Part shown: piece after piece, positions 49,001-59,347 of the stretch
Numbering within the stretch: the stretch's first letter is position 1
Layout of the letters: every line of letters begins with the position of its first letter
Program-made: the position numbers and the translations under genes
Source of the DNA: Tetradesmus obliquus
Taxonomy: Eukaryota > Chlorophyta > Chlorophyceae > Sphaeropleales > Scenedesmaceae
Reading direction: 5' to 3'
Assembly (NCBI GenBank): GCA_030272155.1
Contig: CP126195.1
Coordinates: forward strand, 3,269,001-3,333,000
DNA length: 64,000 bases
Notes under the pieces: model-generated
Told to the model about the DNA's origin: nothing
Database searches by the model: none
Seen by the model: the letters and a program-made list of their open reading frames with translations, nothing else

Positions 49001-51784
49001 ATCGCATGCTGAAATACTTGCAAAGGCATAGTCCCAGACCATGACCAACGTTCAGAGAACCAACGTTCAGAGAAGATGGGTAAAAGGTCACATAGCAATT
49101 TCAACACCTACAAGATGTGCAGTACACACAATGCGGCTGTACGGCAACACAACACGGGTCAACGTGCTTGCTCCACCCCTCACCTGCAACGCATGCGAGC
49201 CAAGGTGCTCTCCCAGCAGGTGCATCAGCACCACCAGCGCCCGCAGGCACTGCATCTTGTCAGCAGCACTGACAGGCCCTCCACTGCCGCCAGCCCCAGA
49301 AAGCCCCAAGCTGTGGCTTAGCCCTGGCAGGGGAGCAGCAGGCAGCCCTCGCTCCTCACACAGCTTCTGCAATGCTGCCTGCAGCGCCCAGCACCCGGAT
49401 CCCCAGCTGTCTCCCCGGCCCCCAGTACCAGCTGTACCGGCTGCAGCACTAGCCGCAACAGCACCCCCAGCGGGCACTGCAGGCAGCGGGGGTTCGAGTT
49501 CTTGTGCGAGCGTGTTGCCGATGTTTTTGAGCAGCAGCGCGAGCGTCTCGCCCTGCAGCAGCTCCAGCACACGGTCGGGGCCCTGCAGCTGCTGGCCCAT
49601 GCCGTTGGCCACGATGCCTACATACTCTCTTGCGCGGCTGAGCATCTCTGGTGCTGGGGTGTGCTGGGCGCCCCAGAAGCAGGCTGCTCCTGCCTTTTCG
49701 ATCAGGCAGCGCGCCATGCGGCGGCCCATGCTCTGCATTCAAATGAGATGGGGCGCACGAGAAATGTGTTAAGCCAATGGAAGCACTGTTACAGGCATGT
49801 GCTGCTTCTTCAATAAGGCAGCGTGCAATCCTGTGGCCCATGCTTTGCATTGTGCATGTAGGGGTGAGGTGGAGAATGTGCGCAGACATACATCCGATGA
49901 GCTTAATGCAGGGTTGGTGCGGGGTTAGTGCCGATTTAGTGCCGGGTTAGTGCAGGGTTAGTGCAGGGTTAGTGCCAGGTTAGTGCCGGGTTGGTGCAGG
50001 GTTAGTGCAGGGTTAGTGCAGGGTTGGTGCAATGGTAGTGCCGGGTTAGTGCCGGGTAAGTGCAGGGTTAGTGCAGGGTTAGTGCCGGGTTAGTGCAGGG
50101 TTAGTGCCAGGTTAGTGCAGGGTTAGTGCAGGGTTAGTGCAGGGTTAGTGCCAGGTTAGTGCAGGGTTAGTGCAGGGTTAGTGCAGAGTTAGTGCAGGGT
50201 TAGTGCCAGGTTAGTGCAGGGTTAGTGCAGGGTTACAGCAGGGTTGGTGCAATGGTAGTGCCGGGTTAGTGCCGGGTTAGTGCAGGGTTACAGCAGGGTT
50301 AGTGCAGGGTTAGTGCCAGGTTAGTGCCGGGTCAGTGCAGGGTTAATGCAAGGGTAGTGCAGGGTTAGTGCAGGGTTAGTGCAGGGTTAGTGCAGGGTTG
50401 GTGCAATGGTAGTGCCGGGGTAGTGCCTGGTTAGTGCAGGGTTAGCGCAGGGTTAGTGCAGGGTTAGTGCAGGGTTAGTGCAGGGTTAGTGCAGGGTTAG
50501 TGCAGGGTTACAGCAGGGTTGGTGCAATGGTAGTGCAGGGTTAGTGCCGGGTTAGTGCAGGGTTAGTGCAGGGTTAGTGCAGGGTTGGTGCAGGGTTGGT
50601 GCAATGGTAGTGCCGGGTTAGTGCCGGGTTAGTGCAGGGTTACAGCAGGGTTAGTGCAGGGTTAGTGCCAGGTTAGTGCCAGGTTAGTGCCAGGTTAGTG
50701 CAGGGTTAGTGCAGGGTTAGTGCAGGGTTAGTGCCAGGTTCGTGCCGGGTTCGTGCCGGGTTAGTGCCGGGTTAGTGCAGGGTTAGTGCAGGGTTGGTGC
50801 AGGGTTGGTGCAATGGTAGTGCCGGGTTAGTGCCGGGTTAGTGCAGGGTTACAGCAGGGTTAGTGCAGGGTTAGTGCCAGGTTAGTGCCAGGTTAGTGCC
50901 AGGTTAGTGCAGGGTTAGTGCAGGGTTAGTGCAGGGTTAGTGCCAGGTTCGTGCCGGGTTCGTGCAGGGATAGTGCCAGGTTAGTGCAGGGTTAGTGCAG
51001 GGTTAGTGCAGGGTTAGTGCAGGGTTAGTGCAGGGTTAGTGCAGGGTTAGTGCAGGGTTGGTGCAATGGTAGTGCCGGGTTAGTGCCGAATTAGTGCAGG
51101 GCTAGTGCAGCACACCACACACACCTAACAGCTTGATGTGCAGCACCGCACTGCCCCCACGTCTCCTCTCCCCTCCCATCCCTTTTCACCTGCACCACGC
51201 TGACAAAAGAATCAGGCGCCACCAGCTCATCCACAAACTCCACCAAGCCTGCCAAGCCCTCAGGGTTGAACCACATGCGCTCAGCCAGCACGCCGTCGGA
51301 GCAGAACAGCACCAGCCGCGCTGCATCCAGCCCCAGCTTGCCCGCCAGCAGCTGCAGGCACAGCAGCAGCAGCAGCAGCAGTCAAGCACGACATATGCTT
51401 AAGCAGAAGCGGTTTCCCATAAGCCGTCAAGGCTGGCACCACGATGCTGCACTGCACACTACACATGTGCAGCTTGGCTGCAGCCAGCAGGTACACAGAC
51501 GTGCCGCATGCACGGAAGACGTTCACTGTCCTGGCCATATGGCTGACAAGCTGCAGGCAGCTGCCGCTTGCCCTCACCTCCAGCGGCTCCTTCAGCTGCT
51601 GCTGGCTGTAGAGAGGCAAAACTGCAGATATGAAGGTGCAATGCCCTGGCCCTCTGGCTGTCAAACAACCGCTGGCAGCTGTTGCTGCCCGGGCTCACCT
51701 CCAGCGGCTCCTTCAGCTGCTGCTGGCACAGCCAGGGCACCACGTGGGGCGCCACAGCCACCGCCAACTGGTCCTCAGCCAGCT

Positions 51785-51825
<41 letters not shown>

Positions 51826-53579
51826 CACACACGAGCTAGTCATCCCTGTCCAGGCCCATGCGGCTTGTGCTGAGTGTGCCTGTGAATCGGATGTACACGG
51901 AGGTGGCTGGGAAACGAGCCAGCCAGCCAGCCAGCCAGCCAGCACCCGACCAGCATGTAAACCAGCAGGAAGATTGCGCACCAGCAAGCAGTCAGTGCGA
52001 CATCGGCTGTGTGGCAAGCCGGCTCACCTGCACTAGCTGCGCCAGCTGCACAAACAGGGCAGGCTGGCCCGCCAGCGCCCGCCCCACTGCGCTCAGCAGC
52101 GCCGCCCCTGCAGGCCCTGCCACCAGCAGCTCCTCCAGCTCACGGCTGGCTGTGTGGCGCAGCGCCAGCTGCTGCAGCAGGCTTAGAGCAATGCCCCGCA
52201 CCTGCCTCGCACAAAGGGAGGAGAGGTGTGCAGCACAGCCACAGCAGCAGCGGCAGCAGGAGCGTTGGTAGTAATGCATTGGCATGAAAGGAGATGCAGC
52301 AACCGGCAGCCGGCAGCAATGCGCCCCCCCCCACCCCCCTCCCATCACCACCACCACCACCACCATGACAGCTGCGCGACAACACTTCTTGAATTGCAGT
52401 GAACGACTTGCAGTGAGCACATGTACAAGCTGCCACACCCTGATCAGCAACACATGTAAGGGCACACACAAGACATACACATGCAAACACACCTGGCCAA
52501 ACTCGCTCAGAGCGCATTGCTCCAACAGGTACAGCAGCGGCAGCTCCGCGCAGCCCCCACTGCTGGCCAGGCCACTGTAGCAGCCTGCGATCGCACGCAG
52601 CACCGACTGCTGCGCAGCAATGCTGTGCTGCAGCTGCTGCTGGCCGCCCTGCTGCGCTGCAGCTGTACTTCCCAGCATGCTGCGCAGGTGCTCTAGCAGC
52701 CTCCTCGGCAGCGACTGACCCGCCTCAACATCCACATCTGCTGCTGGTGCGGCGACAGATGCGGCAGCAGCAGCTGCTGCTGCGGTGTTGCGCTGCCGCC
52801 GCCTTTGCGGCTGCTGCTGCTGCTGCAACTGCTGCGGCTCGAGTTGGCTTCCAAACGTCTCTTGCAGGACAGCTGGCTGCATGATCAGCTGCACAAGCTG
52901 CAGAGCTGCATTGCGCACAGCAGCAGATGGAGAGCACACAAGTGCCAGCGCATCAAGCAGCAGCTGTTTGCTGCCAGTTATGCTGCCGGGCTGTTGCGCT
53001 GCTGCTTCAAGGTAGCTGTGTAGCAGCTGCAGCGCAGCCGCCTGCACTTGTGCCGCTGCATCACCGCTGCTGCCATCACTGTCCTCTGCTGCAGGTGCTG
53101 GTGCTACAGCAGGCTGCAGCACAGGCAGCAGCTCCGTCAGGGGTGGCAGTGAAACGCTAGCTGCGCTGCTGGTAGCTGCAGCTGCTGCAGTTGCCCCAGC
53201 TGCTGCCACAAAGCCTGGTAGCACAGGAGGCACAATTGCCCCTAGCTGTGTCAACAGCTCTGCCACTGCTTCCTCACTAAGCTGCTGCTGCTGCTTGGTT
53301 GGGGTCTTGCGACTCATCTGCCTCTTGCTGTGCGACCTGCTGCTGCTGCATGCGTCGCCGCAGTGTATCCCAAGCACAGCTTGAGCAGCATCGCGCAGCC
53401 AGGCGGCCACAGTACAAGGCTGCAGCAGCCCCGTTGATGCTTGCAGCAGCAGCGACAGCGACTGAAGAGCCGCCAGCTGCAGTGCTGCTGTGCGGCACGC
53501 GTCCGGCAGCTGTTGCAGGGTAGCCAGAAAGCTTGACAGTGCTTGCTGGTAATCAACAGACAGCTTGGCGGACAGGCTT

Positions 53580-53623
<44 letters not shown>

Positions 53624-56600
53624 GGAGCCGTGCTGTTTGTAGGCGCTGCCACCACCCGCGCCTTGCTGCTGCTGCTGCAGCTGTGTGCAGTCGTGCTGTG
53701 CATGCTGCATGAGGGCCCACAGCGGCTGCAGCCGCACAGCAGCTGCTGCAAAGGCAGCATCAGAGCCGCTGCTGCACCCTGCATGCACTTGTGCTGAGGC
53801 TGCCTCTACTGCTGACTTGCCTCCCCAGCCCAGCAGCCTGCTCAGAGTCAGCCAGGCGGTTGAGACAGCAGCCAGCAGCGGCGAGGGCAGGCCTGCCGCA
53901 CCGGTGGTGTAGAGGCTGCTGGCACCCTGTGGAGCAGCGCCGTCGGTGGTGGCAGATAATGGGCACAACAGCAGCAGCAGTGCTTCAACGTCACCTTGAA
54001 CAATCAACACGGTGTTGAATGCACAAGGATTTGACGCCACTGATATGAGCCAAACATGCCGTGGTCGCAAGCAAAATAAGATGAGCTGCCCATACTGCTG
54101 GCTTGACAAGCTGCTTGGCACACAAGCATCCCTGCGCCTGATGCAGGTAGTGCCTGCTGTCACAACATAACCCAGGTACCACCTGCCTATGAACCGCCAA
54201 ATGCATCAATGCATAGCTGTGTTCACTTCATCGACAATGCAGAGCATGATCAGTTCTACATCTTCAAAACATTTATCTCATTGGTTGGCTCACAGTGTGA
54301 GCGATGCCAACTTTGCCAACACTCACCTGCAGGTGGTCCCGTGCATCCTGCCACACCCGCATGTGCAGCTCAGCACTCGCCGGCTCAGCAGCAGCACTGC
54401 CAGCCGCCGCGACCATCGCCAGCAGCAGCGCAGGCAGCAGCTCAGCACACAGCTCCGGCTGTGGCGCTGCATGTGGCAGCCATGCCACTGCCTGCTGCGC
54501 CACACATGCCACCAGAGCCCCTGACTGGCCAGGCACTGACAGCAGCCCGCGCAGCAGCAAGCCCAGCAGCTGCACCTTAGGCAGATCCTGCTCTTGATCG
54601 GTGGTGTTGTTATCATCGTCTGCTGCTGCTGCTGTTGGTGGAGTTGCTGGTAGCCCAAGTGCTGATGCCAGGCTGGCAGGGGTGAGGCAGGCAGGGCCGA
54701 GGCTTGCAACCATTGCCACAATGCGTGCAATCGCAGCTGCGTCCGGCGTCCCCGGCTGCAGCTGCAGCAGCTGCTGCATGGTCTGCAGCGCCAGCTCTGC
54801 AGTGCTGGCCTGGCTGCTGGGGCTGCTTGCTGCTGCTGTTGCGGCTGCCTGGCCAGAGTCTGAGGGTTGGCTGGATGTCCCTTTGCCGGGGCGCTGGCTG
54901 CTGAGAAAGCCTCCCTCGGCTGCACAGATAACAATGCAAGCAATCAAGGAAGCAGCAGCGAAGGGGCAGCAGCAAACAACACATGGACTTGCAGCGGTAC
55001 AAAGAAGGTGCTGACCACTGCATGGGCAGCTGAACAACTGCCACAAAGAAGGTGCCTTTAGAACAGAGCTCAGCAGGGTCAGCATGCCTGCCAGGCAGGT
55101 TAGGGCTGGAGGCCGCAGTGCGTGGCTTTCTTTGACCTATACTTGACCTATACTTGACTGGAGGGCGGCCGCAGCTGCGAGCTGTGCCTGCTTGGCAATC
55201 CCATGCCCAAACATCAGATCTGAATTGCAGGCAGGCTAACAAATTTAACAGGAACTCCAGCCCACATAACGCACCTGTGAGCTGGGCCTGCTTGAGCTTG
55301 CGTGCCTTCTTCTTTGGAGGGGAGGTCGGGAACTCACCTGACAGCAGCACGGCAGGCAGTGCGGCAGGCAGCATGGCAGGCGCGTCAGGAGGCACGTCAG
55401 GCGGGCAGGTGTCTACGTAAGCAGTCATTTGAACATATCCAAGCAATTCTTGTTGGCTCTAATACAACGCCAGGCCTGCAGATGTTATCACGTCTTCTGC
55501 TGTGCAAGAAAGCTTTGTATAACAAGAAAAGCAGCCAAGCGGTGAAGGATGTCACGATGAATGCATCCCTTCAAAAGCACATGCAATGCATGTGGGCTGC
55601 AGCCTCAGCCGTCCCTGATGCGCAGCCCCACCTGCTGCCTCTGTGCTGCTGGCAGGTGCAGCGTGCATCGAGGGGTGCAACAGCAGCACCTGACGCTCCA
55701 CGACATCTGCCGGAGAGAAGTGTGACAACAGCAGAAAAGGGCACAGGGGATTAGCATGGTTGGCGCCACCGTGTGAACCACTCGAGGCACAGGCGGGCGC
55801 ATCTGTGGTTGCAGACAGCTTGGTTGTTGAAGCAACCACTTGCATCTGCAGGCACCTGTAGGTGGAATGTAGCTCCTACATGCCAAGCATGCTGGCATGA
55901 CCTGCGCGGTGCGTCTGCTGCTGCTGATGCTGCTGGCTTGCCGCACTGCTCTCTTACCTTTTACTCCTGGCTGTGCAGCCCACACACCAACCGCCTGCCA
56001 CACTTGTAGTAGGACGCCCTCTGCTTGTGGGCTGCTGCCAGCAGCAGCAACCAGCGGCAGATGCAGCGCTGCCATGCCCGCATGGCTAGAGCTGAGCAGC
56101 AACACCTCATGCAGCAGCCCCAGCCACAGGCTCTGCTGCTGCTGCAGCGGCTGAGCTACTGCTGCAGAGCACAGGCACTGCACAAGCCTGCACACACACC
56201 AGCAACAGCAGCACGTGCATCAGCAGCAGCTGTGCAAGCTCCTTGGTGGGTCCCAGATGAAACAGCAGCAACGCTAAAAATGCTGTGCAGCAGCTGCGCC
56301 ACACCCTGAAAGCTACAGCACGCCTCGTCATAGCTGCTGGTCCTGTTTGTCTACAACACCTGCTGGAAAAGAATTGCGCTGCAGCCGCCTGCCTGTTCAC
56401 ATGGCTGTCGCGAGTGCAAGCAAACATCACAGCAGACATCTACAAGATGCACAGAAACAACAATCAAAGTAACTGCTACTCACCTTTCAAAGAACGCCCC
56501 CAGCATGTTCAAGCTGTTGAGGGCAGGCAGGCACACCTCCACACACGCAGCCGCTGCCACCTGCCATGATGGCGAGGCCACTGCTGCAGGGATGAGCCCG

Positions 56601-57603
56601 CCTGCTGCACACTCCAGCAGCCACAGCACGTGCTGCAGCACTGCAGCCACCATGGCCCCCTCGTGGCTCTGGTGGATGACCATGAGAGCCATTGCGTTCA
56701 GGCACAGCTCCTGCAAGGTTGCCAAATGTTACAGCAGCATAACATACTACAATAGTCGCACAACGAAAAGTCCTGTACTAGTGATCACCAGAGAATGGCA
56801 GGGCTGCGGTGTTAACTTAACGACCTTGGCATAGCTTCCGGCATCAAAGCACAGCCGCTTACCTGCACCTCGCTGCTGCAATAGCTCAGCATCTGGCCCA
56901 GCGCCGGCACCCTGCTGGTCCTCACCCACACAGCTGCACACAGCTTGCTGCCCAAAACCCTTCCGCCGTGCCTCACCTGCACCTCGCTGCTGCAGTAGCT
57001 CAGCATCTGGCCCAGCGCCGCCACCCTGCTGCTTCTCACCTCCCAGCACAGCTGCACACCGTTTCTCCCTTTTCTCCTTCAGGATCCACCACTGGGACCT
57101 TGCACAAGCAGTTCTATTGACTGTCCTGGCAATGCACCAACTCCCTGCTTACATGCTCGGGAGGCAGTCGCTATGTCAACACAGCCTGCTGTGCCTGTTG
57201 CTGCCCCTCACCTGAACCTCGCTGCTGCAGTAGCTCAGCATCTGCCCTAGTGCTGGCACCAGCACGCAGGGCGTGGCCGGCCCCAGCTGCCCAGGGAACT
57301 CCCGCAGCAGGTGCAGCAGGAAGCGCAGCGCCAGCGCAGCATACGCCTGCAGGTGTGCATGCAGCAGCATGCAGCGTGGATGGTTGAGCGTGGATGGTTG
57401 AGCGTGGGTGAATTAGCAGGGCGTTGCGTGGCAGGTGCAGCAGACGTCTAACACGCTGCGCAGCGTGCTGCTCAGCGGTTGCTGCACAGCAGCATGCTGA
57501 CGGAGACCGTCACTGATACAAAGCAGGGTGTACGCACGCACACAACACACCTGCCACGTTGCTTCGTCCTTCACGTGAGCCTCCACATAGCTTGCAAGCT
57601 GTC

Positions 57604-57635
<32 letters not shown>

Positions 57636-58952
57636 ACGTCTTGCTGCTGCTGTGCCGCTAGCTCTCCTGCACACTGCAGCTCGCACAGCAAGCCTTGGTA
57701 CAGCGGCAGCGGCATGCCCTCGCCCTGCACTGCTGCTGCTGGCCGGGACAGCTCAAACAGTAGCTGCTCGAGGTCTGCAGCATCAATAGCAGTGTTGCAG
57801 GAGGCATGCGGCAGCAGCAGCAGTGAGCGCCAAGGAGTGCCAGGCTTCCAAGATTGCTGCATGTTTCTTGCTGATGCAGGTGCACATTGAGCAGCTACAG
57901 CACACAGGTCGCATAGAGAGAGTGCAAGACCCCATAGATAGGTCGTAAGCAAATGTGCAGCCGAAGCTCTGGCAGCAGCAGCAGCAGCCGCCAGCCAGCC
58001 GCACCTAGCAGCAGGTCCACTGTGCCTGCATGCATCTCCAGCAGCAGCGCCTGGCTCTGGTCTGCTGCCAGGCCTGCCATGCTGCACCACACCTCCAGCA
58101 GCTGGTCATCCAGCGTCCTGCAAGCAGATTGTCATAAAGCAAATGGGATTTGAGCTTTGCGTTCCTACTCTGGAAAACTGACGACGAGTGCCTTGTCAGT
58201 GCAGGTGCGCAGATTGGCCGCTGGCCAGCCCCCAGCTGCCGTGTCATACATGCGGCAGACACACAGATCAGCATAAGCTGCATGGCATAAACAACGTGAA
58301 ATAGCCTCCAGCTTGTTGACTTAAGAGTGCTATCAAATGAAGTTCTGCTGCAAGCGCAGCTGCTGTCAATGCTGTGACGCGCACCCTTGGTGCGCAGGCA
58401 GACGCGCCAGCAGCTGCACCATGCATGCCAGCGCCTGGCTGTGAGCATGTGCTGGGAACGTGGCTGGCAGCTTGTGCAGCACATGCCTCAGGATCTTGAG
58501 CACAGCAACAATATGCTTGCCTGCAGGACACGGCACAAGCAGGAACGCATGCAGTGATGATGGGGATGCTGAATAGAGGTGTATCAAAAGAGGCACTGCT
58601 GCCACATGGAAGACCAGCTCCAAAACTTGGGGTTGCTTTATTGCTTTATTGCGAGTGGGTAGTCTGGCAGCTGGCTGGTGCAGTAGGTTCATGCAGAGCA
58701 CGATATCTGCGGTTGCAGTGACGCATGCTGTGCATGCTGCTGCCTGCCTCTGCTGCCCTGACCTGAGCTGCACTTCAAGCAGTTGTCCAGGAGGTCCAGC
58801 AACACAGTACGCAGCTTCTCAATAATTAGATTAGAGGATTGAGATTCGGAGTCAGCCGGGCATGCTTCCAAGGCCTTGGGCAGTAGCGTGGTGAGCTCTT
58901 CCAGCAGCAACGTCAGGCCAGATTTAGAGCTTGTTCTTCGTTTTGCAGACAT
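35283..58952 (-). CDS. ATR: Checkpoint kinase ATR (PI3K-like protein kinase), ~23.7-kb gene
   Basis: Serine/threonine kinase that senses RPA-coated single-stranded DNA and starts the replication-stress checkpoint in the nucleus. First exon 58952-58763 begins MSAKRRTSSKSG. Open minus-strand exons then continue as a Leu/Ala-rich alpha-solenoid (HEAT) to about 46.5 kb, with polyQ/polyA insertions in the large exon at about 52.5-54.0 kb. A FAT domain follows at about 46.5-39 kb (GSYARALQYFESYV, AWSEALALYELAL, QLDGSWEKAHFSYALYLDSL, HKHILQSLPRLLTLYFDFGS). The kinase exons join in phase: 38538-38390 (MKPKKITFIGS), 38176-38100 (DGADYPFLAKPKDDLRKDYR), 37893-37669, 37434-37225 (catalytic loop GLGDRHGDNIM), 36986-36826 (HVDFGCLFDKG, PEMVPFRLTQNVVDAFGVSG), 36432-36298, 35944-35855 and the FATC exon 35366-35283 (GQAARLIEEASDHENLGKMY, then IWWMPWL and TGA). 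The HVDF.CLF.KG and FRLT.N..DA signatures mark ATR rather than ATM or TOR. Catalytic residues are intact. The N-terminal exons are assigned by continuity and are less sure. Confidence 0.9.
35669..35905 (-). repeat. Partial copy of the ATR pre-FATC exon end
   Basis: The end of the 35944-35855 exon (VAAIPSLPLS plus donor) recurs about 191 bp downstream at 35669-35702, reading VAAIPSLPLR with its own GT. The copy lies in the last intron. Confidence 0.8.
36398..36670 (-). repeat. Three tandem copies of an ATR acceptor/exon start
   Basis: CAG|GTGCTGCGCGCCAACAA, the 5' start of the exon at 36432, is present at about 36398, 36514 and 36632 (spacing 116 and 118 bp). The two upstream copies read LRANKVVLMTCA and LPANTVTLMTCA and retain an acceptor-like AG. 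Confidence 0.88.
39061..39250 (-). repeat. Two tandem copies of an ATR exon start (EAASSILNQAK)
   Basis: A ~58-bp segment starting GCCTCGC at 39061 recurs at 39192 (131 bp apart). Both have a CCTGCAG acceptor and encode EAASSILNQAKR; the upstream copy is slightly diverged. Confidence 0.88.
42746..43130 (-). repeat. Four near-identical 111-bp tandem repeats spanning an ATR mini-exon
   Basis: Units begin at 42746, 42857, 42968 and 43079 with exact 111-bp spacing and very few differences. Each holds CTGCAG|GAGCTGGAGGACGC...CAGCGG|GTAAGC, a potential acceptor, a 33-nt exon (ELEDACGLMQR) and a strong donor. The 43079 copy is contiguous with the rest of the ATR exon (PELLKLHMLQ). Confidence 0.93.
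43227..43650 (-). repeat. Four tandem copies (~117-124 bp) of an ATR exon start
   Basis: Segments encoding LEAAQRRAYPAV, each preceded by a CAGGTGTGTGTGGG acceptor region, lie with CACCG marks at 43227, 43347, 43464 and 43588. They are moderately diverged. Confidence 0.88.
47021..47360 (-). repeat. Two copies of an ATR exon segment, 260 bp apart
   Basis: CCTGCAGCCG followed by about 70 nearly identical bases occurs at 47021 and 47281, both reading QLETTSYAIQSLLQHYTKRR-like on the minus strand. Confidence 0.85.
47469..47655 (-). repeat. Two copies of an ATR exon start (CAQCLGLLGAIDPAH)
   Basis: Copies begin at 47469 and 47609 (140 bp apart), each with a TGCAGGTGTG acceptor. Confidence 0.85.
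48221..48360 (-). repeat. Two copies of an ATR exon start (EQPRQGPLQ)
   Basis: Copies at 48221 and 48323 (102 bp apart), each after a CTGCAG acceptor. Confidence 0.8.
49690..49860 (-). repeat. Two copies of an ATR exon start (QSMGRRMARCLIE)
   Basis: Copies about 111 bp apart (TGCATT marks at 49734 and 49845). The upstream copy reads QSMGHRIARCLIE. Confidence 0.8.
49914..51108. repeat. 11-bp minisatellite (GGGTTAGTGCA)n, about 1.2 kb
   Basis: About 108 tandem 11-mers, mainly GGGTTAGTGCA, GGGTTAGTGCC and variants with GGTT, CGTG, ACAGCA or CAATGGT. Phase is kept throughout. A higher-order unit of 209 bp (19 x 11) is visible between about 50,580 and 50,980 (GCAATGGTAG marks at 50601 and 50810). 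It fills an ATR intron. Confidence 0.95.
51573..51735 (-). repeat. Two copies of an ATR exon end (QQQLKEPLEV)
   Basis: CTCACCTCCAGCGGCTCCTT starts at 51573 and at 51694 (121 bp apart). Both copies end in a GTGAG donor on the minus strand. Confidence 0.87.
56861..57260 (-). repeat. Three copies of an ATR exon end (ALGQMLSYCSSEVQ)
   Basis: Copies begin at 56861, 56975 and 57210. Each encodes PALGQMLSYCSSEVQ and ends CAG|GT. Spacing is 114 and 235 bp. Confidence 0.88.
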
Positions 58953-59347
58953 TTTGAGGCTGTTTCTGGCCTCTCAACGGGCCACGTCTGTACGTTCAGT
59001 GCATGATCAGAATTCAAATGCTTGCCGCAGCCAACACATACGCGAGCTCGATCTGCTGTTGGGTTCGTTCGACTGCCGAGTATCATGCTCAAATAGAACC
59101 CAACAAAAGCTGAGCAGAACAGCGACATGTGACAAAGTTACCGTCGATCAACAGTCTTGAACACTGGTTGCTGGATGTGATCGTAAAACTATTTTTGTTT
59201 TCCGCCAAGACTGCTTCGCAAATAGCACACACCGTGGCGTGTGGTCTGTGGAGTACACAGGGTACTTCTCAATGCTGCAGTCTAGTGCCACGGCTTGGGA
59301 GTGCAGTCTTCTTGGTTTCATGCTTATAGTATGATGTCGTATGAGTG
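58953..59347. promoter_or_regulatory. Divergent promoter region between ATR and the coiled-coil gene
   Basis: 395 bp separate the two start codons (58952 minus, 59348 plus). It is less CAG-rich than its surroundings. No certain core elements were seen; bidirectional promoter function is inferred from the head-to-head layout. Confidence 0.45.

Noticed and set aside
49914..51108. Interstitial telomere made of GGGTTAG
   Set aside because: The unit is 11 bp (GGGTTAGTGCA) with no pure telomeric heptamers or octamers, so it is a minisatellite with a chance telomere-like core.
49914..51108. CRISPR-like array
   Set aside because: Units are only 11 bp with no unique spacers, and the genome is eukaryotic.
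51992..54163. Reading the 723-aa minus open frame as a separate protein
   Set aside because: It lies between ATR exons on the same strand and has solenoid composition, so it is best taken as a large ATR exon plus intron sequence.
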